Part shown: piece by piece, positions 33,000 through 42,938 of the stretch
How the letters are laid out: every line of letters begins with the position of its first letter
Numbering within the stretch: the first letter of the stretch is position 1
Origin: Bettongia penicillata ogilbyi
Taxonomy: Eukaryota > Chordata > Mammalia > Diprotodontia > Potoroidae
Assembly: GCA_023548195.1 (NCBI GenBank)
Contig: JAJHZJ010000754.1
Coordinates: 1 to 64,000 of the forward strand
DNA: 64,000 nt
Direction of reading: 5' to 3'
Made by a program: the position numbers and the translations under genes
The notes under the pieces: generated by a model
What the model was told of the DNA's origin: nothing
The model's database searches: none
What the model saw: only the letters and a program-made list of their open reading frames with translations

Positions 33000-33290
33000 A
33001 TATTCTGATAGCTGTATTTTATGGTTGTTATTTTATAAGTATATTCTATCATAATTATATGTTAACATACTTTATAATTCTAATGTTATATTTTATGTTA
33101 TATATGTTATAATTATGTTGTATGCATAATTATGACATGTTATATTATTTTATAATATATGAATTTGATGTTTATTTGTTAATAAATTAATTATATTTAT
33201 TTTTCATTATTTATTATAAACAGCTTTTCTCATAATCCTATATGTTACATTCCCTTACAATCTCATATATTTTATTTTATGCATTTAAAA
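33000..33290. repeat. AT-rich region
   Basis: Repeated ttatgttata-type words, no clear unit. Confidence 0.75.
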
Positions 33291-33394
33291 TCATTCGAAA
33301 AAAAGATCCACGGGGCTCTGCCAGACTCTGCCACAGAGGATGGAAAGGCAGAAAAAAGTTAGCAAACTTTAGTCAAAGCTAGAAGGCCATAAGA

Positions 33395-33545
33395 GGATGA
33401 GCTAGTTGAACTTTTTCATTTGACAAATAAGGAAAATGACTTAACCTGCCCAAGGTCATATGGGTAGAGTCAAAAGAAGGATTTGAAGACAAGCTCTTTA
33501 GCTGCAGAGCCAGGGCTTTCCCCACCAATTTGCCTCTCAGTCTTT
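33395..33545 (-). mobile_element. MIR-type CORE-SINE fragment
   Basis: gacttaacctgcccaaggtc, caagctctttagctgcagag. Confidence 0.6.
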
Positions 33546-33644
33546 TCTTAGCAGGATTGTCCAGGAGCACCTATGTCAGCCCAACCAGTGAAACTCGGAG
33601 CCAAAAAAGATGCTGATCCCTGGACGCAATCATAATTTTCTATG

Positions 33645-33790
33645 TTCTCAAGTTTCCTCATCTGTAAAATAAGGAGGTTTAGCTAGATCAGGGGTGGGTG
33701 ACCCATGACCTCTGATCACATGTGGCCACAGGCTCCTCACCCCTGACGATGGTCTCCAAGGTCCCAGTCAGCTCTAGATCTATGAACACA
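33645..33790 (+). mobile_element. MIR-type CORE-SINE tail split by a small hAT-like element
   Basis: caagtttcctcatctgtaaa on the left, tctccaaggtcccagtcagc on the right; in MIR copies of this tail type these are nearly adjacent. Confidence 0.7.
33689..33745. mobile_element. 57-bp hAT-like miniature inverted-repeat element
   Basis: Perfect 8-bp terminal inverted repeats CAGGGGTG and CACCCCTG, and internal ccatgacctctgatcacatg. CAGGGGTGG is a common terminus of hAT elements in mammals. It interrupts a MIR. The expected 8-bp target-site duplication is not clear (agctagat versus acgatggt). Confidence 0.55.
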
Positions 33791-33844
33791 TTGTCCTATA
33801 AAGCAAGCAAATAGGAATGAACTTTTTATTATTGAGTCCAGGAT

Positions 33845-34000
33845 CCAGCAGAGCAGCTGGGTTTAAATCTTGCCTCTGTCACTTACTTTGACTTTGTGAC
33901 TTTGGGCAAGTCACTTAACCTCTCTGAGTGTCGGTTCCCTTACCTGTAAAACTAAAGGGTCAGACTAGATGACCATCAGTTTAAGAGTCCATAAGTTCAT
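33845..34000 (+). mobile_element. MIR-type CORE-SINE
   Basis: gggcaagtcacttaacctct, cagactagatgaccatcagt. Confidence 0.75.
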
Positions 34001-34069
34001 TTAGCCCTGATCTCACCAGATGGGCTTAAATGGATTGACTCTGTTCTAATTCCCCAGATTTTGAGCACC

Positions 34070-34250
34070 AGAGGGTAGGTTGGAAAGAGAACTGATCTTG
34101 GAGTCTGGAGACCTGGGTTTCAGCCCAAGACCTGCCCTTTGCTCACTGTGCCACTATTAGGAAGTCTTCCATGTCTCTGTTGTTTTATATGTAAAGCAGG
34201 GAGAAAACTATCTCTATTAGTTTCCTCCCATTGTATTATTAGGGAAGTGT
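34070..34250 (+). mobile_element. MIR-type fragment
   Basis: gagtctggagacctgggttt, caagacctgccctttgctca. Confidence 0.5.
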
Positions 34251-34454
34251 ATGTAAATGTCAACAATAGTGAGCCAAAGTCTATCAAGTGGGGTCAATTT
34301 TGAATGCCTCAGTTCCTTACTTTAGTATTTCAAGAGTCTATGATTTTAGTGTTGTGGACTAATCCTTCCACCCACACAAGTCCCAACCCTTCTGCAATTT
34401 GTTGACAGTTTTCAAGAGTTTCTGTGATCCAAAATATTCAAAGCACAATTTTCT

Positions 34455-34520
34455 TTTTTGGGGGGGAGCAAGAGAGCGAAGTAGAGAGAAAGAGGGAGGA
34501 AGAGAAAGAGAGAGAGCCGA
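34455..34520. repeat. GA-rich stretch before an L1 fragment
   Basis: gggggg, then gagagaaagaggg-type purine sequence. Confidence 0.8.
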
Positions 34521-34890
34521 TGCTCATTGATTAGAAAATGGCTAGGCAAATCATGATATGTGAATGTAATAGAACCCAAAGAAATGATGAATAGGAAAAA
34601 TACAAAGAATCATGGGAAGGTTTCTATGAACTGATACAGAGCAAAATAAATAGAACCATATGCTGGGACTGCTACATTAGAAACAGAGATAACTCAAAGC
34701 TAAAACTGAACTCTATGTAATTATGAGTAAATCTGTGCCTGGAGAAGGATTGAGAAAATACACCTCCTTCTCTTTATTGCAGAGGTGGGGACCGATGGGT
34801 GTGGAATATTGCATATACTGTCACATAAGGCTGATGTGTTAGTAAGGTTAATTGAATATCTGCTGTTTTTCTTTTTTCAATCTCTATTAC
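34521..34890 (+). mobile_element. L1-type 3' end fragment, second subfamily
   Basis: Contains gatatgtgaatgtaatagaa, gatgaataggaaaaatac, tgaactgatacagagcaaaa and gcagaggtggggaccgatgg, with a T-rich ending. The same wording recurs at 39,480-40,090. Preceded by a GA-rich stretch. Confidence 0.65.
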
Positions 34891-35522
34891 CTAAAGTGTT
34901 AGGAGAAGATTTGTTCTCCCACCTCAGGTTAATTGATGTCATGATAGATTACACATTGTTGCACATTGATGAATTATGAAAACTTCCTCTCTAATTGAGT
35001 CAGACATGGCAGTGGAGTTGGCTGTGCTGAAAATTTGCCACATCTCTGGAGGCTTTATATGACTAAGCCCTAAGGATAGTAGTTCCAGAGTTCAAGAGTT
35101 GGATATAATGGAGGCAGGAGCAAGTGGTCAGGGAAAAATCTAGCTCTTCACCTTTTTTAAAGGAAGTAGAGAAAAGTCCCCTCTACACACTCCCCAAGTG
35201 GTAGAGTTGGGTTTTTCCCCACTGCTGGCTGTTATCTTCAATATCTCCAAGTCTTGAACTCCTGAACCAGTGCATATGTTCCTGACTTAATTATTTAAAG
35301 CCCCAGGGGCATGGCCAAATTTAAGCCCACCCAATCACTTTGCCCCTTCTGAATCAGAGAGACCTCTGAGGTCCCTTCCACTTTCAGAGCTAAGAAGCCA
35401 TGAGCTCATTTCATCCTTATCCAGCAATCCTATGAGGCAGAAACAAAGATACAACTCTATAACCTAAGAGACAAGTGGTTGTCCCTACAACAGGTATTAT
35501 TTCTGCTAGTCCCTTCTCCCCA
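34891..35522. other. Unassigned intergenic stretch
   Basis: No repeat or coding features recognised. Confidence 0.5.
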
Positions 35523-36008
35523 GTGTGTGGGATGGCAAGACCCCTACTCAAACTGACTGCTTGGAGGCATCTCAAAGTATAAACAGAAAGTCCTTTATTC
35601 GGTTCTTGTAAGAAGCGAGCATCACCTTCCGCTAGGCAGCCTAGAGGAGGGAGTCACAGTACAGAAGCAAAAATATGGCTATATACCTAAAAACCACAAA
35701 CCTTACCCTTTTGGTCAAGAGCCTGAGCAAGCAACTTATTTTCAGAAATTTATCCCAAATACAAGAAATAAGGAAATGGAAGGCAAGGACCTGAACAAGC
35801 AACTTATTTTCAGAAATTTGTCCCAAACACAAAGAATTGAGGAAGAGACTGAATAGACATCTCCCCTATTAGGAAATGGGTTAAGCAAATCTGGGGAGAG
35901 GGGCGGCAGGTGGTTTCACAACTTCAAGTTCTGAGAAATTGAAACTCAGGCCTAGAGTCTGATCTAGTTCAGATTTAAGTTCTTGAGAAGTTTTCACTAG
36001 CCATCACA
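35523..36008 (-). mobile_element. Probable solo LTR, minus strand
   Basis: On the minus strand it starts TGTGATGGCTAG and ends near CCATCCCACACA, a loose terminal inverted repeat. TATATAG lies at 35,685-35,679 and AATAAA at 35,599-35,594, about 80 bp apart, as in an LTR. No clear target-site duplication was found, so the right end in this orientation is approximate. No retroviral coding sequence is adjacent. Confidence 0.6.
35722..35844 (-). repeat. Tandem duplication in the minus-strand LTR
   Basis: Two copies of a 54-55-bp block, spaced by 68 bp, share gcaacttattttcagaaatt. Copy 1 begins at 35,722 and copy 2 at 35,790. Confidence 0.85.
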
Positions 36009-36036
36009 CGTAGATTTTTAAATATAATTTTCTGTG

Positions 36037-36038
<2 letters not shown>

Positions 36039-36069
<31 letters not shown>
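36039..36069. repeat. CA microsatellite
   Basis: About 15 CA units, close to the start of the minus-strand LTR. Confidence 0.97.
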
Positions 36070-36070
<1 letters not shown>

Positions 36071-36577
36071 ATTTTGGAATCTATGTCTCTCCTCTACTTG
36101 GCTGTCAAACTGATTTTCCTAAAGTACAGGTCTTTCCTTGAGGGGAAGCACGTGTCTCATTTTTATATTTGCATTTCTAGTGCCTGGTGCAGAGCAAGTA
36201 TTTCATCAATTAATAAGCATTTATTAAGCACCCATTATGTGCCAGGCTCTGAAGATACAAGTACCAAGAAAATAGGGAAGGAAGGAGGAATGGGGGTAGA
36301 CTCAATGCTCTCTAAGATTCCAGTTCTAAATCCTCTGATCCCCTAGAAGTCTGGAGCCAGAGTTAATTCAGCTGGCAAGGTAAGATTTTCTCTCCTTGGG
36401 CCAGCAGCCTGAAGCAACCGTGTCCCAGACAATTCACACGATCAATGAATCAAAAACAGCTCTGCCTGGTGTGCACCTGCGCATACTTATGACCAAAAGC
36501 AAGGAAGCTGCAGCTATTTCAGCGTTTAAATGGGTTTCAACCTTTAAGCCTCCAAAGAAAAAGAGGTCACATCCCTG

Positions 36578-36715
36578 CCCCCTGAAGGCAGTGGAAAGAG
36601 GGCTGGCTTTGGGGCCAGTCTGGGACTTGCTAGCTGTGTGATCTTGAGTGACTCACTGAAATCTTTCTGGGCTGCAGTTTTATTATATGAAAATCGCAAG
36701 GAGGGACCCACTGAT
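36578..36715 (+). mobile_element. MIR-type fragment
   Basis: cagtggaaagagggctggct, cttgctagctgtgtgatctt. Confidence 0.65.
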
Positions 36716-36754
36716 TTGTTTTTTGGATTTTTTTGTTGTTTTGGTTTTTTGCCT

Positions 36755-36830
36755 TTTTTTTGTATCCACAGTGTTGAGCCCAGTGCCTGGCACTAGTAGG
36801 TGCCTAATAAATGTTTGTTAACCAACTCAT
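36755..36830 (+). mobile_element. L2 3' end
   Basis: agcccagtgcctggcactag, gtaggtgcctaataaatgtt. Confidence 0.65.
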
Positions 36831-36889
36831 TAACCTAAGGTTGTTACTTCAATGAAAGAGATAACCCAGCTCACCTAATCATTTGAGTA

Positions 36890-37230
36890 GAATGTACCTC
36901 ACAGGGTTGTGATGCTCAAGAGGAAGTAAGGAAGGGATGGGTGAAGGGAGAGAAGAAGGAAGGGAAGGAGGAAAATAAGGAAGGAAGGAAGGAAGGAAGG
37001 AAGGAAGGAAGGAAGGAAGGAAGGAAGGAAGGAAGGAAGGAAGGAAGGAAGGAAGGAAGGAAGGAAGGAGGGAGGGAGGGAGGAAGGGAGGAAGGAAGGA
37101 AGGAAGGAAGGAAGGAAGGAAGGAAGGAAGGAAGGAAGGAAGGAAGGAAGGAAGGAAGGAAGGAAGGAAGGAAGGAAGGAAGGAAGGTCAAGTATTCTAC
37201 AAACCTGAAAGCACTCTTTATAAGTCAGGT
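36890..37230 (+). mobile_element. MIR remnant enclosing a GGAA array
   Basis: gtacctcacagggttgtgat lies just left of the array and ctacaaacctgaaagcactc just right of it. In an intact MIR these blocks are about 20-30 bp apart. Confidence 0.65.
36940..37187. repeat. GGAA microsatellite
   Basis: More than 50 GGAA units with a GGGA interruption block at about 37,068-37,090. Confidence 0.98.
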
Positions 37231-37241
37231 AGTAGTAGTAA

Positions 37242-37289
<48 letters not shown>

Positions 37290-37375
37290 CAGTAGTAGTA
37301 GTGGTAGTAGTGATGGTGGTGGTGGTGGTGGTGGTGGTGGTGGTGGTAGGAGCAGCAGTAGTAACAGTAGTAGTA
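37229..37375. repeat. AGT then GGT trinucleotide array
   Basis: About 22 AGT units, a mixed zone, then about 12 GGT units. It lies 41 bp after the GGAA array, at the MIR tail. Confidence 0.98.
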
Positions 37376-38038
37376 TGTACTGCCTAGGGTAGGATGGTAG
37401 GTGGCTAAGAGGCTCTTCTTCTCAGTGAATACCCTCAGCAAAGAAAAGCAAGAGAGATATCTAACTCCTCTCTCCCTCAAAAGGATCATAAATTATTTCC
37501 TTCTTAAGCTAACTTCAGAGATATAGGAAGGAAAGACATTCATAAGGTGGAATGAAGACAATTATTTTAATGTTCTTTACTCCCTTGAAATATAAGCAAA
37601 TAAAATGGATTATCTGAAAATGTATTATTATTCATTTAAACACTTACCATGTGCAAAGTACCCTCCTATCCCTTTAATTTCTCAATTTAAATGTACAAAT
37701 CAAATTCATTGTATTCATATGGTCAGGAAGGATGTTAGCCAAATTTAAAACATGGAAAAGGTATGAAATATGCTAAACCAATCCACTGAGGTATATAGCG
37801 TCATTTATATTAGGATGAAGCTCAAAAGTTTGAAGGGTTTTTCTTTCTCCCTCAAGCCTTTTGTTTGAGAAATTCAAACTTATTATTTAGTCATTTAAAG
37901 AAGCAACACATTTTGAATGTGAAAATGGATTTAAATCTGGGAGACAAATGATGATGGCAATACAAAAAATTCAACTCATGCATCCATAAAGGAGAACAAA
38001 TATAAAAATCACTTTATTATCTTCGGTTTTTACTTTCA

Positions 38039-38042
<4 letters not shown>
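37376..38042. other. Unassigned AT-rich intergenic stretch
   Basis: Nothing recognised between the AGT/GGT array and the TG repeat. Confidence 0.5.

Positions 38043-38092
<50 letters not shown>
38043..38092. repeat. TG microsatellite
   Basis: Uninterrupted, about 25 TG units. Confidence 0.98.
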
Positions 38093-38095
<3 letters not shown>

Positions 38096-38149
38096 GCATG
38101 TGGGAGGGGGGGGCTTCCCCTCTCCTCCCTAGCTATCCATCCTTAGAAT

Positions 38150-38415
38150 ACAAAATAAAAATAATAGTGAGCATTTACAGAGTATTTTAAGGATAGATAA
38201 GCACTGTACATGTCATCTCATTTGAATCTCACAGCAATGCTAGGAGGTAGATGCTATTGCTATCTCTATTTGTTTCACAGTTGAGGAAACATGAGCCCAA
38301 GGGAGGTTAAGTGACTTGCTCAGAGTCACATTTGTAGTAAATATCTGAGGGGAGGTTTGAACTCAGGTCTCTCTGACTTCAAATCCTGCCCTCTTACCCA
38401 TTGTGATACCTAGTT
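38150..38415 (-). mobile_element. MIR-type CORE-SINE
   Basis: taatagtgagcatttacaga, acagttgaggaaacatgagc, gttaagtgacttgctcagag, ttacccattgtgatacctag. A GGAA array starts at its 5' edge. Confidence 0.82.
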
Positions 38416-38419
38416 TCAA

Positions 38420-38597
38420 AAGGAAGGAAGGCAGGAAGGCAGGAAGGAAGGAAGGAAGGCAGGAAGGAAGGAAGGCAGGCAGGCAGGCAGGAAGGAAGGA
38501 AGGAAGGAAGGAAGGAAGGAAGGAAGGAAGGAAGGAAGGAAGGAAGGAAGGAAGGAAGGAAAGAAGGAAAGAAGGAAGGAAGGAAGGAAGGAAGGAG
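38420..38597. repeat. GGAA microsatellite with GGCA variants
   Basis: About 44 tetranucleotides; GGCA units cluster in the left third, pure GGAA on the right. Starts at the edge of a minus-strand MIR. Confidence 0.97.
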
Positions 38598-39499
38598 TAA
38601 GGATAAGAAAGGAGAGCTTATCTTATGCCCAAGGCATAACTGTGCTTTAAAGTTTGTTTATATTTGTACCCATTCATATTGACAGCATTAAAAAAAAAAT
38701 TATGGTCAAGAAATAGAATGTCTGACTCTAGCTTGTATTGTATTTCATTTCTGGCAATGGTATGAGTGAGAGGGGGCCATGGTTGGCAAATCCTACAAAA
38801 AGAATAAGATTATTGCAAATGGTCAGGATCTTCTTGGCTAGGGGGCTCTGGAGCTAAATGAAAGAAAATCATTGATTTATATTTTATAAATTCTGAAAGT
38901 GAGATAAAAGTCTGAATCCTGCTTTTCTTCTAAGCAAAAGATAAGCTTAGAAGTTTCTGTCAAGCTAAGGGAAAGACAAATTACTATACAGGTCACTATA
39001 ACCTCCCTATTGTCTTAACTCTGTCCACACTTAAGTAGACTTCTCCATATATGGATGGGGTAAAGCTAATGGCAGCAACTAGAGGAAAAAGTCATACCAA
39101 AGGAAGGAGGAAAGGTGTGGTTAGAAAAGAGCCTCTGACCACAAAAGGGTGGGGGCAGTAGCTAGTTTTCTTCTTTAACCAAATACCCTCATAATACAGA
39201 CACTGCTACATATAAATGTAATAAAATATCACAGTACTGTAAGAAACAACCAATGCGTACAAATCAGAGAAGCATTGGAAGGCTTACGTGTACCAGTGCA
39301 AAGTGGAATACAACTAGGTCCTAATTAGTGTGATTATAGTGATTAGATCTTAGGTCCTGCTTAGAATGAAGCAACTACATGTATTCAAATAAGGACTATT
39401 CAAAGGTATAATTATGTAAAATATGGTGATTGGTTCCAGTCTAATGTAAATATGTAGCACAAATTTAAATAAATCTACCACTCATGGGATTCATTATAT
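38598..39499. other. Unassigned intergenic stretch before an L1 fragment
   Basis: AT-rich. The right end may extend the L1-type fragment that is clear from about 39,500. Confidence 0.45.
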
Positions 39500-40090
39500 G
39501 CATTAATTGAGGATCTAGTTGTGAGTGAAGCAAGAAAATAATATATACAATGACTACAACAAAGTAAATGGAAAGGATGATAAAACAAAACTAAACAATG
39601 TGTAATTATAATGGCCAAGCGTGATCCCTGAAAGAAGAGAAAATGCAATTTCCTCCTTTCACAGAGGGAGCTAGGTAGGCTGCTAGTTGGTGCAGTTGAT
39701 AGAGCACTGGGCTTGGAATTAAAAAGATTCATCTTCATAAGTTCAAATCTGGCCTCAGACACTTCCTAGCTGTGTGACTCTGGACAAGTTGCTTAACCCT
39801 GTTTGCCTCAGCTTCCTCCTCTGTAAAACGAGCTGGAGAAGGAAATGGCAAAACACTCTAGCATCTCTGCCAAGAAAACCCCAAAATGAAGTCACAGAGA
39901 GTTGGATAGGACCAAACCCATTCATAGAAGAGGTGGGAGATCTATGGGTGTGGAATATTGCATATGCAAATGTCAACTGTTTTGTTTTTTAAACATCTTT
40001 GTTATAAGGCAAGTCTTGCTGGACAGAAGGGAGAATGGGAGAGATAAACTCTAAAATGAATATGATGTAAAAACAAAAGCATCAAAAAAC
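39500..40090 (+). mobile_element. L1-type 3' end fragment split by a SINE
   Basis: The left part (to about 39,665) has gtgagtgaagcaagaaaata and caaagtaaatggaaaggatg. The right part (from about 39,921) resumes at agaggtgggagatctatggg and ends tgatgtaaaaacaaaagcat. The interruption is a complete SINE with a near-identical 8-bp duplication at its edges. Confidence 0.75.
39666..39920 (+). mobile_element. CORE-SINE with RTE-like 3' tail (MAR type), nested in L1
   Basis: Complete copy from gagctaggtaggctgctag to the tail cagagagttggataggacc. Flanked by ttcacaga (39,658-39,665) and ttcataga (39,921-39,928), a likely target-site duplication with one mismatch. Confidence 0.88.
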
Positions 40091-40299
40091 TTTTCAAAAA
40101 TTTCATTAAAATCTGCAAAACCAGGAAAAGATCTAGCATACATATTGAGAAACTATACTTTAATGCAAAATATCCTTTCTTAAAAAGGTTCTAGATTGGA
40201 GAACCCATTTAACACAGTCCCTCACAAGGGAATTCTCCTTTATCATAAAGGGCAACACATTTGCCGAGATAAGGAATTTGATTTGTGAAAAAAGATGTA

Positions 40300-40475
40300 G
40301 ACTTACTCAGTTTGTTCTTAAAGGGCGATGAGAAAAGTAATGGATGAAAGTTACAAAAAAGGCAACTATCACCTTGATACCAAGAAAAGCTTTCTAACAA
40401 TGACTGCAATCAAAAAGTGAAATGGACTGCCTTGAGAGATGTGTTTCCCCTTCAAGAAGATACTGGATAATCATG
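40300..40475 (+). mobile_element. L3/CR1 3' fragment
   Basis: Shows gaaagctttctaacaatgac, gtgaaatggactgccttgag and cttcaagaagatactggata, as in the CR1 3' coding region. Confidence 0.65.
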
Positions 40476-40484
40476 AATTATCAA

Positions 40485-40562
40485 GAACGTTGGGGGTCAT
40501 CTCCGTCATCCTGATCTATATCTGACCACAACTACCACTAAGAACGTAGCCTTGTCTTGCCT
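40485..40562 (+). mobile_element. Tail fragment of the second SINE type
   Basis: gggtcatctccgtcatcctg matches the tail block of the SINE at 10,865. The head is absent. Confidence 0.6.
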
Positions 40563-40589
40563 TAATTCTCCCATAATGAAATTAGGACA

Positions 40590-40870
40590 TGGCGCTCCTT
40601 TCTCCTGCCTCTGTGATTTTGCCCAAGTTGTCTCCTGAACCTCAAAAGTAATATTTCTTTAGTACTACTACTACTCCCCTCATAGGATCCATGTCGAATT
40701 GCCAACTTCTTTTTGAGGTCTTTTGTAGAACCCCTTTCCCTCCTCCCACCACTCCCATGGATACCTTGAATCTGTTCTGTATGTGTGCCTTTCTAAGTTC
40801 TTTGAGAGTTAGGACTATTTTTTTTTTTATCTTTTGTATCCCAGTGGTCTAACACATAATAAGCATTTGG
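40590..40870 (+). mobile_element. L2 3' fragment
   Basis: Ends with agttctttgagagttaggac and ctaacacataataagcattt, the L2 3' terminal wording. A T-run lies inside. Confidence 0.6.
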
Positions 40871-40879
40871 GAATCAAAT

Positions 40880-40960
40880 GAGATAACCTATGTGTAACAC
40901 TTTGCAAACCTTAAAGTGTTATGTAAACTCTAGCTATTATTGCTGATTATGATTAAAATG
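40880..40960 (+). mobile_element. MIR 3' fragment
   Basis: aaatgagataacctatgtgt, actttgcaaaccttaaagtg. Confidence 0.6.
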
Positions 40961-40995
40961 AGTTAATAAATTCAATCAATTGCTTGATTAAGATA

Positions 40996-41178
40996 GTTTC
41001 CTACAGTAGAAAGAACACTGTCTAGAATCAGAGGACCTGGATTTGAATCCAGTCTTTGGAATTAACTACATGACCTTGGGCAAGTCATAATTCATCTCCC
41101 TGGGTCTCAGTTACTTCTCCTTTAAAATAAGGGGGTTGGACTTGATGGCCTATAAGGTCTCTGATTCCATAACTGAAA
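40996..41178 (+). mobile_element. MIR-type CORE-SINE, 'tggcctataaggtc' tail variant
   Basis: ctggatttgaatccagtctt, tgaccttgggcaagtcataa, tggacttgatggcctataag. Confidence 0.78.
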
Positions 41179-41655
41179 AAAAAAAATACTTCACTAAAAC
41201 AAGCCCTTCCTGAATAGGCCCTATATCAGGCTCAATGGACAGAATTATTCTAAATAACCTATAGAAATTCTTATTGTTCCAAAATCGTCCCTGAGTCCTG
41301 ACTTATTACAATTGTTGCATTTACAGATGCATTTTACCTCGTTAGCCTTCAAGGATCAAAGTAGTGTTACTTCAAATGCTGGTTTATTTTTTGAATCTCT
41401 CAGAACAACTTCTGATTGATAAACCATGTCAACGTCTGACTCCCTGTTCATTTCAGTTAAATATATGGGCAAATGAAGAGTCTCTTGAAAAAAAAAACAG
41501 AACTAGGGAAAGAGTCTACTAGTATCATAGCTCCCTCTTTATTAGTCTGTTTTTTTCCTAAAAAGAAAAATGAACTGGTGTGACAGTGGACATGTAATGG
41601 AATCTAATGACAATTAAATGGTAGAACTCTTCAAGAGTTTTTTCTATTTTCAAAT
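41179..41655. other. Unassigned stretch up to the plus-strand LTR
   Basis: No repeat recognised. The last four bases, AAAT, are the left copy of the LTR's presumed target-site duplication. Confidence 0.5.
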
Positions 41656-41952
41656 TGTGGAAAGTAAAGTTCTGTTGTCCACATTCCCAGGTGATAGGGG
41701 TTGTGAACTAGCATGGACAGGTGGGAGGTCAGGTGCTGGTACACAAGTCCAAGGAGCTGTTCAAGGAAGAGCCTATCAGAGAGGAGAACATGGAGTCATA
41801 CAGTTGTAGAAAGTAAGGTCTGTTGTCCACATTCCTAGGTGACAAAGGGTTGTGACCTAGAATGGACAGGTTAAAGGTCCGAAACTAATGCGCAGGCCCA
41901 AGCAGCTGTGTGAGGAAGGGCCTATCAGAGAGGAGAACATAGAGTCACATGG
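41656..41952 (+). repeat. Tandem duplication in LTR U3, period about 149 bp
   Basis: Unit 1 begins tgtggaaagtaaagttctgt at the LTR edge; unit 2 begins tgtagaaagtaaggtctgtt at 41,805. Both contain gttgtccacattcc and end with gcctatcagagaggagaaca. The units differ at many single positions, so the duplication is old. Confidence 0.88.
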
Positions 41953-42201
41953 TCAGGGGATGGTATCTCAGGAGATCCAAAGTTCAGAAAACAGTATAAG
42001 AAGCCCCATCTTCCTCCACAAGTCTGTAGTCTTCCTGTAATCTTTCCGTAACCTTACTGGGGGAGGCTACCTGTCCATTCAGGGGGAATGGACGTAAAGA
42101 TTAATAAAGGCCTTCCTGATTTCACAACAGGTATTCTTCTTCATTTAAGGTGAGCATGTCTCTCTCTGTTGGGGGCTTGTTAAATGGATTCATTTCTAAC
42201 A
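41656..42201 (+). mobile_element. Solo LTR of an endogenous retrovirus
   Basis: A 546-bp unit starting TGTGG and ending TAACA, flanked by AAAT on both sides (41,652-41,655 and 42,202-42,205), which fits a 4-bp target-site duplication. A TATA-like TATAAG lies at 41,995 and AATAAA at 42,103, spaced as in an LTR with U3, R and U5. There is no internal retroviral sequence nearby, so it is a solo LTR left by recombination. U3 contains a tandem duplication. The class is unassigned; a 4-bp duplication is typical of gammaretrovirus-like groups. Confidence 0.8.
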
Positions 42202-42349
42202 AAATTTATTAAGTTTTAATACTTTTCTAAGCACTCAAGCAACAATGATTTATTAAGTGGTTTAACACATGTAAAATCTGTGTTAAGAACTGGGGATCCA
42301 AATAAAAAGCAAAAATAATTTTTGATCTCAGGAACTTGAGGAGCTATCA

Positions 42350-42655
42350 TCAGCATTTCCAGAACTATACCAAATAACAGTGGAGAGGGACCATCCCTGC
42401 TTTACTCCTATATTTATTGGGAAAACTTCTCATGTATCTTCACTGTATATAACCTTGCTTTTAGTTTTAAATACATTTTACGATATTAAAAAAAGGTCTA
42501 TATGTTTGATAAAACTTCTAGTACAAATGGATGCTGTATTTTGTCAAAGGCTTTTTCTGCATATATTGAGATAATCATGTGGGATGTATTTGTTTTTTAA
42601 TATGACTATGTTGATCATTTCCCTAATGTTGATTCTCCTTACATCCCTTATATTA
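42350..42655 (-). mobile_element. L1 ORF2 internal fragment (reverse transcriptase region)
   Basis: The plus strand reads caaaggctttttctgcatat and attgagataatcatgtggga, the complement of the L1 ORF2 stretch whose protein reads IISIDAEKAFDK in active elements. It is frameshifted and truncated at both ends. Confidence 0.7.
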
Positions 42656-42855
42656 GGGGTATTTAACCCTTTTTGTGTTATGAGCCCCTTCGGAAGATTG
42701 GGGAAGCCTTCAGACCTCTTCTCAGAATAATGTTTTTAAATAATTGAAGGAAATGGTAAATTTCAGATAGAGGTTAGAGAAAATAAATATTTTTTTTTCA
42801 CAAGTTCACAGATTTCCTGAAAACTATCCATAGACCTCCCAGGTCAAGAACTTAT
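42655..42855. mobile_element. hAT-like non-autonomous DNA transposon remnant
   Basis: Left end aggggtatttaaccctttt and right end cccaggtcaagaac are imperfect inverted repeats of the 'caggggttcttaacc' type. The interior has atgagccccttcggaagatt and cttctcagaataatgttttt, as in a common mammalian hAT family. Confidence 0.65.
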
Positions 42856-42938
42856 GCTCTATATTCTCCCAATTACTGATCTTATTCAGTAGCCATGGCT
42901 ACAGTTAACATTATGCTGATGATTCCTAGGTCTATGTC

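Noticed and set aside
36899..37489. Long open frames over the GGAA and AGT arrays on both strands (Pro/Ser/Leu-, Lys/Glu/Gly- and Tyr-rich peptides)
   Set aside because: They are translations of microsatellites with no stop by composition. No start context, homology or exon structure supports a gene.
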